Shown in pieces: positions 1 through 10,789 of a DNA stretch of 64,000 bases. Below the pieces are notes generated by a model. The model was given only the letters and a program-made list of their open reading frames with translations. It had not been told where the DNA came from and did no database searches. This DNA is from Entomomonas asaccharolytica (lineage in GTDB: Bacteria; Pseudomonadota; Gammaproteobacteria; Pseudomonadales; Pseudomonadaceae). How positions within the stretch are numbered: position 1 is the stretch's first letter; each line of letters opens with the position of its first letter. The DNA is taken from positions 1-64,000 of the forward strand of contig NZ_CP067393.1 in the NCBI RefSeq assembly GCF_016653615.1, written 5' to 3'. A program made the translations under genes and the position numbers.

Positions 1-7
1 CTATATT

Positions 8-1423
8 GTGTTATTAGATCTTTGGCAACAATGTATTAATATTTTAGGTGATGAATTACCAAGTCAACAATTTAATACTTGGATAAGACCATTGCAGGTT
101 GATGTAAATAACGATGATTTGATTATTTATGCACCTAATCGTTTCGTATTGGACTGGGTTAATGAAAAGTATTTTGCTCGCCTACAAGAATTAATTATAG
201 AAAGAGTAACTGGTACACCACCTGTTTTGACTCTAATAATAGGAAGTAAAACCTCTACCCCTACTACACAGTCGCAAATTAGTAGTACTAAAGAAAAATT
301 GGAGGTTACTAAAAAAGTAAAAGTAACTGAAAAAAATGTAGCCATAAATGTTGGAGAAAAGACTTCAACTGAAGACCAAGTTGAAATAACAAAGTTACAT
401 CATTCAAACTATCTAAATAAACAATTTACTTTCGATAATTTTGTAGAGGGTAAGTCTAACCAGATGGCTAGAGCAGCTGCTTGGCAAGTAGCTGATAATA
501 TGAAGCATGGTTATAATCCATTATTTCTTTATGGTGGTGTGGGTCTTGGTAAAACTCATTTAATGCATGCTGTTGGTAACTATATGTTGACCAAGAAGCC
601 TGACGCAAAGATAGTTTATTTGCATTCAGAACGATTTGTAGCAGATATGGTGAAAGCGTTACAAATGAACGCTATCAACGATTTTAAAAAGTTTTATCGT
701 TCTGTGGATGCATTATTAATTGATGATATTCAATTTTTTGCTAACAAAGAACGTTCACAAGAAGAATTTTTCCATACCTTTAATGCGTTATTAGAAGGTG
801 GACAGCAAATTATTTTAACCAGTGATCGTTATCCTAAAGAAATTGATGGCTTAGAAGAACGATTAAAATCTCGTTTTGGATGGGGTTTAACAGTAGCTAT
901 AGAACCCCCTGAATTAGAGACTAGAGTAGCCATTTTAATGAAGAAGGCAGAACAGGCTAAGATAGAGCTTAATCAACATGATGCTTTCTTTATTGCGCAG
1001 CGTATACGTTCTAATGTACGTGAATTAGAAGGATCTTTAAAAAGGGTAATGGCACACGCTCAGTTTACAGGTAGGCCTATAACAATTGAGCTTATAAAAG
1101 AAGCATTAAAAGATTTGTTAGCGTTACAAGATAAACTAATTAGTATTGATAATATTCAACGTACGGTTGCTGAATACTATAAAATAAAAGTATCCGATTT
1201 ATTATCCAAGCGTCGTTCTAGATCTGTAGCAAGACCTCGACAAGTTGCTATGGCTTTAGCTAAAGAGCTTACTAATCATAGTTTACCTGAAATTGGTAAT
1301 GCTTTTGGTGGTAAAGATCATACGACTGTATTACATGCTTGTCGTAAAATTGAAGAGCTTAAAAAGCTTGATGTGGATATTCTGGAAGATTATAAAAATT
1401 TACTTCGTACATTAACTACTTAA
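8..1423 (+). CDS. dnaA: Chromosomal replication initiator protein DnaA
   Basis: DnaA binds DnaA boxes and opens the origin. The 471-residue product shows the N-terminal LWQQC...WIRPLQ interaction domain, a variable Ser/Thr/Lys-rich linker (about residues 85-130), the AAA+ Walker [10 protein letters not shown] (about 178), Walker [10 protein letters not shown], the sensor motif TSDRYP and the C-terminal DNA-binding signature [15 protein letters not shown]. The start is a GTG in the same context as other pseudomonad dnaA genes. Its upstream promoter and the rpmH side of the origin lie outside the window. It leads the dnaA-dnaN-recF cluster. Identification is secure; only the exact start is less certain because the upstream sequence is cut off. 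Confidence 0.97.
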   Translation: MLLDLWQQCINILGDELPSQQFNTWIRPLQVDVNNDDLIIYAPNRFVLDWVNEKYFARLQELIIERVTGTPPVLTLIIGSKTSTPTTQSQISSTKEKLEVTKKVKVTEKNVAINVGEKTSTEDQVEITKLHHSNYLNKQFTFDNFVEGKSNQMARAAAWQVADNMKHGYNPLFLYGGVGLGKTHLMHAVGNYMLTKKPDAKIVYLHSERFVADMVKALQMNAINDFKKFYRSVDALLIDDIQFFANKERSQEEFFHTFNALLEGGQQIILTSDRYPKEIDGLEERLKSRFGWGLTVAIEPPELETRVAILMKKAEQAKIELNQHDAFFIAQRIRSNVRELEGSLKRVMAHAQFTGRPITIELIKEALKDLLALQDKLISIDNIQRTVAEYYKIKVSDLLSKRRSRSVARPRQVAMALAKELTNHSLPEIGNAFGGKDHTTVLHACRKIEELKKLDVDILEDYKNLLRTLTT

Positions 1424-1437
1424 TTAAAAACTATTAA

Positions 1438-1455
1438 CTTGCGCGAAGGTGCAAG
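1438..1455 (+). other. Small hairpin in the dnaA-dnaN spacer
   Basis: A 7-bp stem (CTTGCGC / GTGCAAG, one G-U pair) with a GAAG loop lies just after dnaA. No T-run follows, so it is not a standard intrinsic terminator. It may be an mRNA stability or attenuation element. The 120-bp spacer contains no consensus DnaA box that I can see. Confidence 0.3.
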
Positions 1456-1543
1456 AAAAGGCAAAATTAACAAGTTAAATAGGCTTATGGAAAGTATAGG
1501 AATAACTAGGAAGTTTTGAGCACATATCAATAGGGTTATAAAC

Positions 1544-2653
1544 ATGCATTTTAGTATTCAACGTGAACAGTTATTAACACCTTTACAGCTAGTGACAGGC
1601 GTTGTAGAGCGTCGTCATACATTACCTATACTTTCTAATGTGTTGTTAACAGTAGAAAATAATCAACTATCTTTATTAGGAACTGATTTAGAAGTTGAAT
1701 TAATTGGTAGAGTAGCTTTAGAAAATGTAACTGAAGTAGGTGAAATTACTGTACCAGCTAAAAAATTAATGGATATCTGTCGTAGTTTACCTAGTGAATC
1801 TATGATTGATATTAAATTAGATGATCAAAAGTTATTAATTAAAGCAGGCCGTTCAAAGTTTACTCTATCTACTTTACCTGCTAATGATTTTCCTACAGTA
1901 GAAGATGGTCCAACTTCTTTAACCTTTGAAGTTGAACAAAGCAAATTACGTAGGATTATAGAGCATACTAGCTTTGCTATGGCGCAACAGGATGTACGTT
2001 ATTATTTAAATGGTATGTTACTAGAGCTAACCGATACACATTTAAGAACGGTTACTACAGATGGCCACCGTATGGCGGTATGTTCTGTTCCGTTACAATT
2101 AAATGGCATTATCACTGAAAAACAACAGATTATTTTACCGCGTAAGGCGATTTTAGAATTAGTAAAATTACTTACCGATCAAGAAGCCAATATATCTATT
2201 GTATTAGGTGAACACCACATTCGTGCAACTACGGGTCATTTTACGTTCACTTCTAAATTAATTGATGGTAAATTCCCAGATTATGAAAGAGTGTTGCCTA
2301 AGGGTAGTGATAAGCTTGTAATAGCAGATCGTCAGTCATTAAAAGAGTCTTTTACCCGTGCTGCTATTTTATCGAATGAAAAATATCGTGGTATTCGTTT
2401 AAATCTTGAAAGTAACTTATTGAAAATACAAGCAAATAACCCAGAGCAAGAAGAAGCAGAAGAAGAAATTGCTGTAGAATATACAGGTGCTTCTTTAGAA
2501 ATTGGTTTTAATGTAAGTTATTTATTGGATGTGTTAAATGTAATTAGCACAGAAAAAGTGCGTATATTCTTAGCTGATTCAAATAGTAGTGCATTAATTC
2601 AAGAGGAAACTAACGATGATTCTTCTTATGTTGTAATGCCTATGCGTCTATAA
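1544..2653 (+). CDS. dnaN: DNA polymerase III sliding clamp (beta subunit)
   Basis: The beta clamp encircles DNA and tethers polymerase III and other enzymes. At 369 residues it has the usual family length. It begins MHFSIQREQLLTPL with the typical SNVLLTVENNQLSLLGTDLEVEL segment (first clamp fold), and it ends in VVMPMRL, the conserved C-terminus that contributes to the partner-binding cleft. It follows dnaA by 120 bp and precedes recF by 6 bp, so dnaN and recF are almost certainly cotranscribed. The call is secure on sequence and order. Confidence 0.97.
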   Translation: MHFSIQREQLLTPLQLVTGVVERRHTLPILSNVLLTVENNQLSLLGTDLEVELIGRVALENVTEVGEITVPAKKLMDICRSLPSESMIDIKLDDQKLLIKAGRSKFTLSTLPANDFPTVEDGPTSLTFEVEQSKLRRIIEHTSFAMAQQDVRYYLNGMLLELTDTHLRTVTTDGHRMAVCSVPLQLNGIITEKQQIILPRKAILELVKLLTDQEANISIVLGEHHIRATTGHFTFTSKLIDGKFPDYERVLPKGSDKLVIADRQSLKESFTRAAILSNEKYRGIRLNLESNLLKIQANNPEQEEAEEEIAVEYTGASLEIGFNVSYLLDVLNVISTEKVRIFLADSNSSALIQEETNDDSSYVVMPMRL

Positions 2654-2659
2654 GGTTAA

Positions 2660-3748
2660 ATGTCAGTTATTCGTTTAGATGTTACTGGTTTACGTAATTT
2701 AGAACCAGTAACACTTTCTCTTTCTCCTCGTGTAAATATCTTTTATGGTGCTAATGGCAGTGGTAAAACCTCTGTATTAGAGGCTATTCATCTATTAGGG
2801 CTCGCTCGTTCTTTTCGTAGCCATAAAATAAATACAGTGATTAATTATGATAAAAATGATTGTACTATTTTTGGTCAAGTTAAGCAGAGTGAACATATTA
2901 TTCATCAGTTAGGAATAAATCGTAATAAACAAAGTGAATTACAAATTAGAATAAATAATCAAAATATTCGCACAACAATACAACTAGCGGATATTTTACC
3001 GTTACAAATAATTAACCCTGATAGTTTTCGTTTATTGGAAGGATCACCAAAATTAAGAAGACAATTTATAGATTGGGGAGTATTTCATGCTGAGCAAAGA
3101 TTTCTACCTGCTTGGCAACGTGTACAAAAATCTTTAAAACAAAGAAATTCTTGGTTAAGACAAGGTAGAAATAATTTAAAAGAACTAGAAGTTTGGAATC
3201 ATGAATTTTGCCAAGCCAGTGAAGAAATTGATAACTATCGAAAAGCTTATATAGAAGAACTAAGACCAGTTTTTGATAAGATATTAATTGAATTATTAGA
3301 TATTAAAAATTTCTCTTTAAATTATTATCGTGGTTGGGATAAAGACAGTAGTTTACAGCAAGTACTGATTAGTAATTTAGAAAGAGATTTACAGCTAGGC
3401 CATACTCAAGCAGGCTCACAACGTGCTGATTTACGCTTAAAGTTGGACGGTTATAATGCAGCCGATGTATTGTCTAGAGGACAACAGAAACTCGTGGTAT
3501 GTGCTTTAAAAATAGCACAAGGTTATTTAATTAATAATTATAAAAAAGGACAGGTAATCTATTTAATCGATGACCTCGCGTCAGAACTAGATGAACAACA
3601 CCGAAAAGCACTTTGTAATTTATTAGAAGATTTAGAGTGTCAAATATTTATCACTGGTGTTGAAAAAGAACCTGTGTTTAATATATGGAAAGAGCAAACT
3701 GAGATTGCATTGTTTCACGTGGAACATGGTCATATTCAATTAATCTAA
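2660..3748 (+). CDS. recF: DNA replication and repair protein RecF
   Basis: RecF is an SMC-like ATPase that helps load RecA at gaps through the RecFOR pathway. The 362-residue protein has Walker [14 protein letters not shown] (about residue 31), the family segment [12 protein letters not shown], the ABC signature LSRGQQK (about 273) and Walker [14 protein letters not shown] (about 295). An AAGG ribosome site precedes the ATG. The 3' end of the gene contains a parS-like palindrome encoding part of ALFHVEHG, so the reading frame and a partition site overlap. Assignment is secure. Confidence 0.96.
   Translation: MSVIRLDVTGLRNLEPVTLSLSPRVNIFYGANGSGKTSVLEAIHLLGLARSFRSHKINTVINYDKNDCTIFGQVKQSEHIIHQLGINRNKQSELQIRINNQNIRTTIQLADILPLQIINPDSFRLLEGSPKLRRQFIDWGVFHAEQRFLPAWQRVQKSLKQRNSWLRQGRNNLKELEVWNHEFCQASEEIDNYRKAYIEELRPVFDKILIELLDIKNFSLNYYRGWDKDSSLQQVLISNLERDLQLGHTQAGSQRADLRLKLDGYNAADVLSRGQQKLVVCALKIAQGYLINNYKKGQVIYLIDDLASELDEQHRKALCNLLEDLECQIFITGVEKEPVFNIWKEQTEIALFHVEHGHIQLI
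3711..3726. other. parS-like ParB binding site 1 (inside recF)
   Basis: TGTTTCACGTGGAACA matches the conserved bacterial chromosomal parS palindrome (TGTTTCACGTGAAACA) except for one A-to-G change that is common in natural parS sites. It lies within the last codons of recF, close to dnaA, where ParB-parS segregation loci are expected. ParB genes are not in this window. Confidence 0.85.
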
Positions 3749-3800
3749 TATTTTATTCTTCTTTATCTAGTATTAAATTTATTTATAAAAGAATATTTTT

Positions 3801-3816
3801 AGTTTCACGTGAAACA
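3801..3816. other. parS-like ParB binding site 2
   Basis: AGTTTCACGTGAAACA is the 14-bp perfect palindrome of parS, with only the outermost base differing from consensus. It is intergenic between recF and the HIUase-like gene, 90 bp from site 1. Confidence 0.88.
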
Positions 3817-3846
3817 TTTATCATAGTTTCTTGCCTATATAGAATA

Positions 3847-4257
3847 CTAATTGCCACGATAAGTAGAATAACCATAAGGGCTAATTAATAAAGGAATATG
3901 ATAATGTTTAGTATTGCTATCTGCTTTAAATATAACAGGTACTTCAGGAAAGAATGTTTCTATATTATTTTCTTCAAACCATTTTTCTGTTTTAAAAGTA
4001 ACTCTATAAACACTATTTTTCATGGTTTCTTTATTAGGAAATAACGCCATTATTCTACCGTTTTCATCTGTAGTTTGCTTATTTAATAATTTCCAACTAT
4101 CACCATTCTTTTCTTCAAGTACAACTTCAACATTAGAAGAAGGTAATCCTGTTTGTAAGTTTAATACGTGGACACTTAGAGGATTAGTTTCTGCGATAGC
4201 AGTTAAGGATAAGCTCGCTAACATAAAGCAACTTATTAAATAGTTAATACTTTTCAT
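3847..4257 (-). CDS. Periplasmic 5-hydroxyisourate hydrolase-like (transthyretin-related) protein
   Basis: HIUases hydrolyse 5-hydroxyisourate in uric acid breakdown. The mature part shows the family plan: an N-terminal LSVHVLNLQTGLPSSNVEV block (His in the active-site strand), a central FFPEVPVIFK segment, and HYHIPLLISPYGYSTYRGN at the C-terminus, close to the diagnostic YRGS end (Ser replaced by Asn here). The chosen ATG is preceded by a GGAA site and gives a signal peptide (MKSINYLISCFMLASLSLTAIAE), which implies periplasmic location; a longer upstream reading has no such support. Length is about 136 residues. No other purine-catabolism gene is nearby, so its physiological substrate here is uncertain. 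Confidence 0.8.
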   Translation of the reverse strand: MKSINYLISCFMLASLSLTAIAETNPLSVHVLNLQTGLPSSNVEVVLEEKNGDSWKLLNKQTTDENGRIMALFPNKETMKNSVYRVTFKTEKWFEENNIETFFPEVPVIFKADSNTKHYHIPLLISPYGYSTYRGN

Positions 4258-4344
4258 ATTAATTTCCAAGATTAGTTTAAAATAACTAGTTTGATTTTTT
4301 ATAGGTATTATTACAATCACTACTTAGGTCTAGTCTAAGAATAA

Positions 4345-4360
4345 TGTTTCACGTGAAACA
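4345..4360. other. parS site 3 (perfect consensus)
   Basis: TGTTTCACGTGAAACA, an exact match to the conserved 16-bp parS palindrome, lies between the HIUase-like gene and the repair gene. It is the best candidate for the primary ParB nucleation site in this cluster. Confidence 0.93.
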
Positions 4361-4367
4361 ATAACAC

Positions 4368-5135
4368 TTAGTGTTTTTCTATTAAATAGTTCCAAAACCG
4401 TTTCGGCATATATTGTTTTTGTTGTTTTAAGTTAATACGTTCTTTAATAGTTAGTGCTTTAAAATATTTTTGCCATAAGGTTTGAAATAACTCTTCATTA
4501 TCGGCTAAGGCTTGTTTATTAAGCTTACCATTATTAACGTATTGTTCTATATCTAAGGTTATTTCTGTGGAAGTTTGTGTTTGTAAATTATAGTAAAAGC
4601 CATAGTTACGATTAATATCGTAAATTATCCATTTTTGATCAGCAAATCTATTTTTAAAATGATTTATAGCTAAGGGTAGGGCGTTATAGATAGGATTTAT
4701 TACAGCAAAATATATATCATCTATAGTTTTTTGAAATCGTACAAACTGCATAAGATGATGACGCTCTTTACTTACTTTTTTAGCTAGCTGAAATAAAGAT
4801 AAAATATCATTATCAGCAAAATTAGATTCTATGGGAAAAGGGCTATCTACCATTTTTTTAATAACATCAAATAATAGTTTATCAGCACCTTCTTGTTCAG
4901 ATAACCAACCATATACTATTAATTGAACAGCTCTTTTAGAAAGTTTATTTTGTAATTTTTTCCAAACACGGGATGACTTTTCTAAATCTGTAATAATAGT
5001 ATAAGATTTTTCACAAAATAGGGGTTCCAAATTGCCAATAGCCAATAATTGCTCAGGATATTGTTTTAAACGATAGGCTTCAAATACTGCTGTAAGCAAC
5101 CCTTCAAAGCTTTTATCATAAAAAAACACAATCAT
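4368..5135 (-). CDS. TIGR03915-type putative DNA repair protein
   Basis: This 255-residue protein starts MIVFFYDKSFEGLLTAVFEAY and has the segments RFQKTIDDIYFAVINPIYNALPLAINHFKNRF and WIIYDINRNYGFYYN. These are typical of the uncharacterised family that always pairs with a radical-SAM/helix-hairpin-helix protein. It lies 9 bp downstream of that partner on the same strand, so the two form an operon. The family is regarded as a DNA repair or modification partner from gene pairing; no reaction has been assigned. No signal peptide or membrane segment is visible. Family identity is fairly secure, function is not. Confidence 0.82.
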   Translation of the reverse strand: MIVFFYDKSFEGLLTAVFEAYRLKQYPEQLLAIGNLEPLFCEKSYTIITDLEKSSRVWKKLQNKLSKRAVQLIVYGWLSEQEGADKLLFDVIKKMVDSPFPIESNFADNDILSLFQLAKKVSKERHHLMQFVRFQKTIDDIYFAVINPIYNALPLAINHFKNRFADQKWIIYDINRNYGFYYNLQTQTSTEITLDIEQYVNNGKLNKQALADNEELFQTLWQKYFKALTIKERINLKQQKQYMPKRFWNYLIEKH

Positions 5136-5144
5136 AACAATAGG

Positions 5145-6404
5145 TTATAGAATAAGAGAAAGTTGTTGCTGTTCAGGGTTAAGTACATTTTTTTGACTAT
5201 TAATTAGCATTTGTCTAATAGTTATGGGATTAATAGAATAACTAGTAGATAACGGAGAACCTAAACAATAAATAAAATATTGGGCACGTTTTAAGACAAC
5301 TCCTATTTTACGTAACTGTTCAAAATCTAATTTACTATGTTTTCTAGCTGTAACAATCAATTTAGCTGATTTAATTCCTATACCAGGTACTCTTAATATT
5401 TCAGCGTAATCAGCTTTATTAATATCAATAGGAAAAAATTCAGGATGTCGTAATGCCCAAGCTAATTTAGGATCCATATCTAAATCTAAATTAGCAGTAT
5501 TACCATCCACTATTTCCTCTGCTTTAAACTGATAAAAACGCATTAACCAGTCAGCTTGATAGAGCCTATTTTCACGTACTAAAGGAGCAGCTTTTAAAAC
5601 TGGTAAACGGTTATCATAGCTATTAACTGGAATAAAGCCTGAATAATAAACACGCTTCATACTTTGTCGTTGGTAGAGCAGGGAAGACAGTTTTAATATA
5701 TCTCTATCAGACTCATTAGATGCACCAATAATCATCTGCGTACTTTGCCCTGCAGGAACAAAACGGGGTGTTTTTTTAAACTTCTTTCTTTCTTCTTTAT
5801 ATTGAATCACACCTTGCTGAATATAATGCATAGGCTTATAAACGCTCTGGTGGTCTTTTTCAGGTGCTAATAACTTAAGGCTATGTTCTGATGGTATTTC
5901 TATATTTACGCTTAAACGATCAGCATAGAGGCCTGCTTCATACACTAATTCCTGACTAGCACCAGGAATACTTTTCATATGGATATAGCCATTATAGTGA
6001 TAAGTAGTACGTAGCTCTTTTATAACCCGTACCATACGTTCCATGGTGTAATCAGCATTTTTTACAATGCCAGAACTTAAAAAAAGTCCTTCAATATAAT
6101 TTCTTCGGTAAAACTCAATAGTAAGCTCAGCCAACTCCTTAACAGTAAAAGAAGCTCTTTCAATATCATTACTTCTACGGTTAATACAATAAGCACAATC
6201 GTAGATACAAACATTAGTGAACAAAATTTTAAGCAAAGAAACACAGCGACCATCTTCCGTATAAGTATGGCAAATACCCCAACCAGAAGTATTACCAATA
6301 GCCCCATCCTTACGGTTTCTACTTACACCACTAGAGGAACAAGATACATCATATTTAGCTGAATCAGCTAATATCTCAAGTTTTTTAACAATAGTGTCTT
6401 TCAT
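5145..6404 (-). CDS. Radical SAM protein with helix-hairpin-helix (putative DNA modification/repair, TIGR03916 type)
   Basis: This 419-residue protein binds a 4Fe-4S cluster and S-adenosylmethionine through a CxxxCxxC motif in NVCIYDCAYCINRRS (about residue 90), followed by the radical-SAM barrel with LFLSSGI and SVNIEIPSE. A helix-hairpin-helix VPGIGIKSAKLI (about 345) near the C-terminus suggests nucleic acid binding. It is the obligate partner of the adjacent gene. The N-terminus includes the conserved KYDVSCSSSG segment. The pair is inserted between recF and gyrB within a cluster of parS sites, which is not the usual content of that interval in pseudomonads. Its substrate is unknown. Confidence 0.85.
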   Translation of the reverse strand: MKDTIVKKLEILADSAKYDVSCSSSGVSRNRKDGAIGNTSGWGICHTYTEDGRCVSLLKILFTNVCIYDCAYCINRRSNDIERASFTVKELAELTIEFYRRNYIEGLFLSSGIVKNADYTMERMVRVIKELRTTYHYNGYIHMKSIPGASQELVYEAGLYADRLSVNIEIPSEHSLKLLAPEKDHQSVYKPMHYIQQGVIQYKEERKKFKKTPRFVPAGQSTQMIIGASNESDRDILKLSSLLYQRQSMKRVYYSGFIPVNSYDNRLPVLKAAPLVRENRLYQADWLMRFYQFKAEEIVDGNTANLDLDMDPKLAWALRHPEFFPIDINKADYAEILRVPGIGIKSAKLIVTARKHSKLDFEQLRKIGVVLKRAQYFIYCLGSPLSTSYSINPITIRQMLINSQKNVLNPEQQQLSLIL

Positions 6405-6620
6405 TTACTTTAAAGAATTATAAAAATAAATAGTTTTACTAATAATAAGAAACAAATAACTCTTAAAAAATACTGCTATAAGTTCTAAATCAATAGATTT
6501 TAAAATAGTTGGTAATAGCTTAGTTAGGTGCTTTAAACGATAAAAAATGCTATAATAATCTATTAAATTTAAAGACCTATATATACTACTCTTATATTGT
6601 TGCTTATGCTTGTTTATTAG

Positions 6621-9089
<2,469 letters not shown>

Positions 9090-9114
9090 TTAGCTTATTT
9101 GTCGGTTATCATTT

Positions 9115-9156
9115 AAATTGAAACCGTTTCACCCTTATGAGAAACGGTTTCAATTT
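9115..9156. terminator. Strong inverted repeat after gyrB (probable terminator)
   Basis: A perfect 16-bp inverted repeat (AAATTGAAACCGTTTC / GAAACGGTTTCAATTT) with a 10-nt loop follows gyrB by 25 bp. The flanks are A/T-rich but there is no long T-run, so termination may be incomplete. The position and the long stem make terminator the best reading. Confidence 0.65.
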
Positions 9157-9433
9157 ATAAAAATAATACCTGATAAAAATAGTTTCTATTTGCTGATAAT
9201 AAATATAAATTTAATCAATTTTATTTCTAATGAATAGCTAACTCCTATCTCAATGCTGGCAATATAATTAACTAAAAGAAAATAAACAAACTTAATAGTT
9301 ATTAGTGTTAAATAGTATAAATTTAATTATTTCATTTAATTACAAGTAAATTAATAATAATTTAATAAAACTATAGTATAATGGACAAATAATTAAAAAT
9401 GATGTGTGTATGCACACAAGGTTATATTGTTTA
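9157..9433. other. Gene-free AT-rich spacer
   Basis: This stretch between gyrB and lpxL has no ORF or RNA gene that I can support. A TATAAT hexamer about 55 bp before the lpxL start is a possible -10 box, but no convincing -35 box accompanies it. Confidence 0.4.
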
Positions 9434-10354
9434 ATGTTCCATCCTAAATTTTCATTAGTTCTACTTCATCCTCGTTATTGGTTGACTTGGCTTGGTATTG
9501 GTTTTTTATATTTATTAGTTCAACTTCCTTATCCTGTTTTATTTCGTTTAGGAAAAAAAATAGGCCGTGTTTCGTTATTTTTTCTTAAAAGACGAGCAAT
9601 GATTGCGGAGAGGAATTTAAAAGTTTGTTTTCCTGATTTAACCCAACAAGAAATTAATCAACGTATTATTAATAATTTTGAATCTGTAGGTATGGGTTTG
9701 CTAGAAACAGGGATGGCTTGGTTTTGGCCAGATAGGCGCATACAAAAATGGAGTAAAGTTGAAGGTCTAGAATATTTAGACAAGGCAGTATTAGCTAATA
9801 AGGGGGTATTACTTGTTGGTATTCATTTTCTTACATTGGAGTTAGGTGGACGTATTCTTGGTCAATATCACCAAGGAATGGGTGTTTATCGTGCACATAA
9901 TAATAGATTATTGGATTGGATACAGTTGAGGGGGCGTCTTAAGTCGAATAAGGACTTTATTGATCGTTATGACACGCGTAAAATGATTAAGGCGTTACAA
10001 CAAAATGAAATACTTTGGTATGCACCAGACCATGATTATGGTATAAAAAATAGTGTATTTGCTTCTTTTTTTGCTATGCCTCAAGCCGCTACAACAATTG
10101 GGACCCATCTATTAGTAAAACTTGCTAAGCCAACTATAATTTCTTTTGCACCCATACGGAATATTGATGGTAGCGGCTATACTATTTCTGTGTCTGATCA
10201 GATAGATGATTTTCCATGTAATAACTCACTTGAAACAGCAGAACATATGAACCGTGTTATTGAAAAAGAAATTTTGAAAGCACCAGATTTATATATGTGG
10301 TTACATCGTCGTTTTAAGACGCGCCCAGAAAATATAGCCTGCATTTATAAGTAG
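9434..10354 (+). CDS. lpxL: Lipid A lauroyl acyltransferase (LpxL/HtrB family)
   Basis: LpxL transfers a secondary acyl chain from acyl-ACP to the Kdo2-lipid IVA precursor at the inner membrane. From the chosen ATG (MFHPKFSLVLLHPRYW) the protein is very close to E. coli LpxL across its length: a membrane segment WLTWLGIGFLYLLVQLPYPV, the ESVGMGLLETGMAWFWPDRRI block, the catalytic HxxxxE of GIHFLTLELG, VWYAPDHDYG-like ILWYAPDHDYG, and the end LYMWLHRRFKTRPE. An upstream GTG would add ten residues with no homology. It is monocistronic and followed by the copy A cassette. Confidence 0.93.
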   Translation: MFHPKFSLVLLHPRYWLTWLGIGFLYLLVQLPYPVLFRLGKKIGRVSLFFLKRRAMIAERNLKVCFPDLTQQEINQRIINNFESVGMGLLETGMAWFWPDRRIQKWSKVEGLEYLDKAVLANKGVLLVGIHFLTLELGGRILGQYHQGMGVYRAHNNRLLDWIQLRGRLKSNKDFIDRYDTRKMIKALQQNEILWYAPDHDYGIKNSVFASFFAMPQAATTIGTHLLVKLAKPTIISFAPIRNIDGSGYTISVSDQIDDFPCNNSLETAEHMNRVIEKEILKAPDLYMWLHRRFKTRPENIACIYK

Positions 10355-10520
10355 CAAAGAAATTTATAGAGTCTATAATTTAGTCTAGAAGAATAAATAA
10401 TTTCATATTTTAACTACAATAATAATTCTCAAATGAGAACTATGGTGTATAGCTTTTCCTATCAATATATTTAAATAAATCATAAAAATTATATAAACCA
10501 ATCTGTTTTAAACAAAAAAC

Positions 10521-10549
10521 TTGCTCCCTCCGTTAGCTAGCTCTACAAT
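10521..10549 (+). promoter_or_regulatory. Sigma-70-type promoter of cassette A
   Basis: TTGCTC and TACAAT are separated by exactly 17 bp. Copy B has TTGCCA and TACAAT with the same 17-bp spacing and a related spacer (TTAGCTAG). Transcription would begin a few bases before the first hairpin of the RNA element. Confidence 0.65.
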
Positions 10550-10556
10550 GAAAGGG

Positions 10557-10789
10557 CTATAGCAAAACTATAGTATGGGCTTGGCGGCCCATTAACGTAG
10601 GCCGTGATTAGAATTGTTTAAATCACGGGAGGCACAGCTCGCGCTTATTTTATGGCGGGCTGTGTACGGGACACTCTTCGGAGTGTGCCGATTGCCTACG
10701 TTATCGGTCCGCCAACCTGTGCACAGTCCCGCCACCCATTATTGTTTAGTAGCAAGAAGGGTGGTCTAACGTAAGCAGGAGCTAAACCG
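10557..10789 (+). ncRNA. Structured RNA element, copy A (leader of small protein gene)
   Basis: Helices in order are: P0 CTATAG/CTATAG; P1 ATGGGC/GCCCAT, whose loop TTGGCGG (10581-10587) is the exact complement of CCGCCAA (10709-10715); an internal hairpin (GTGATT/AATCAC); P3 GGCGGGCTGTGTAC with GTGCACAGTCCCGCC; P4 ACACTC-TTCG-GAGTGT; P5 CCGAT/ATCGG, whose loop GCCTACGTTA (10694-10703) is the exact complement of upstream TAACGTAGGC (10593-10602); and P6 CCACCC/GGGTGG ending 25 bp before the small ORF. The same helices recur with compensatory changes at three other loci. Segment TAACGTA (10767-10773) just before the ribosome site could compete for the P5 loop. The role (leader, trans-acting RNA or other) is not known. 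Confidence 0.8.

Noticed and set aside
1424-1543. Possible oriC between dnaA and dnaN
   Set aside because: The spacer has no consensus DnaA boxes and no AT-rich repeats; the origin may lie upstream of dnaA, outside the window.
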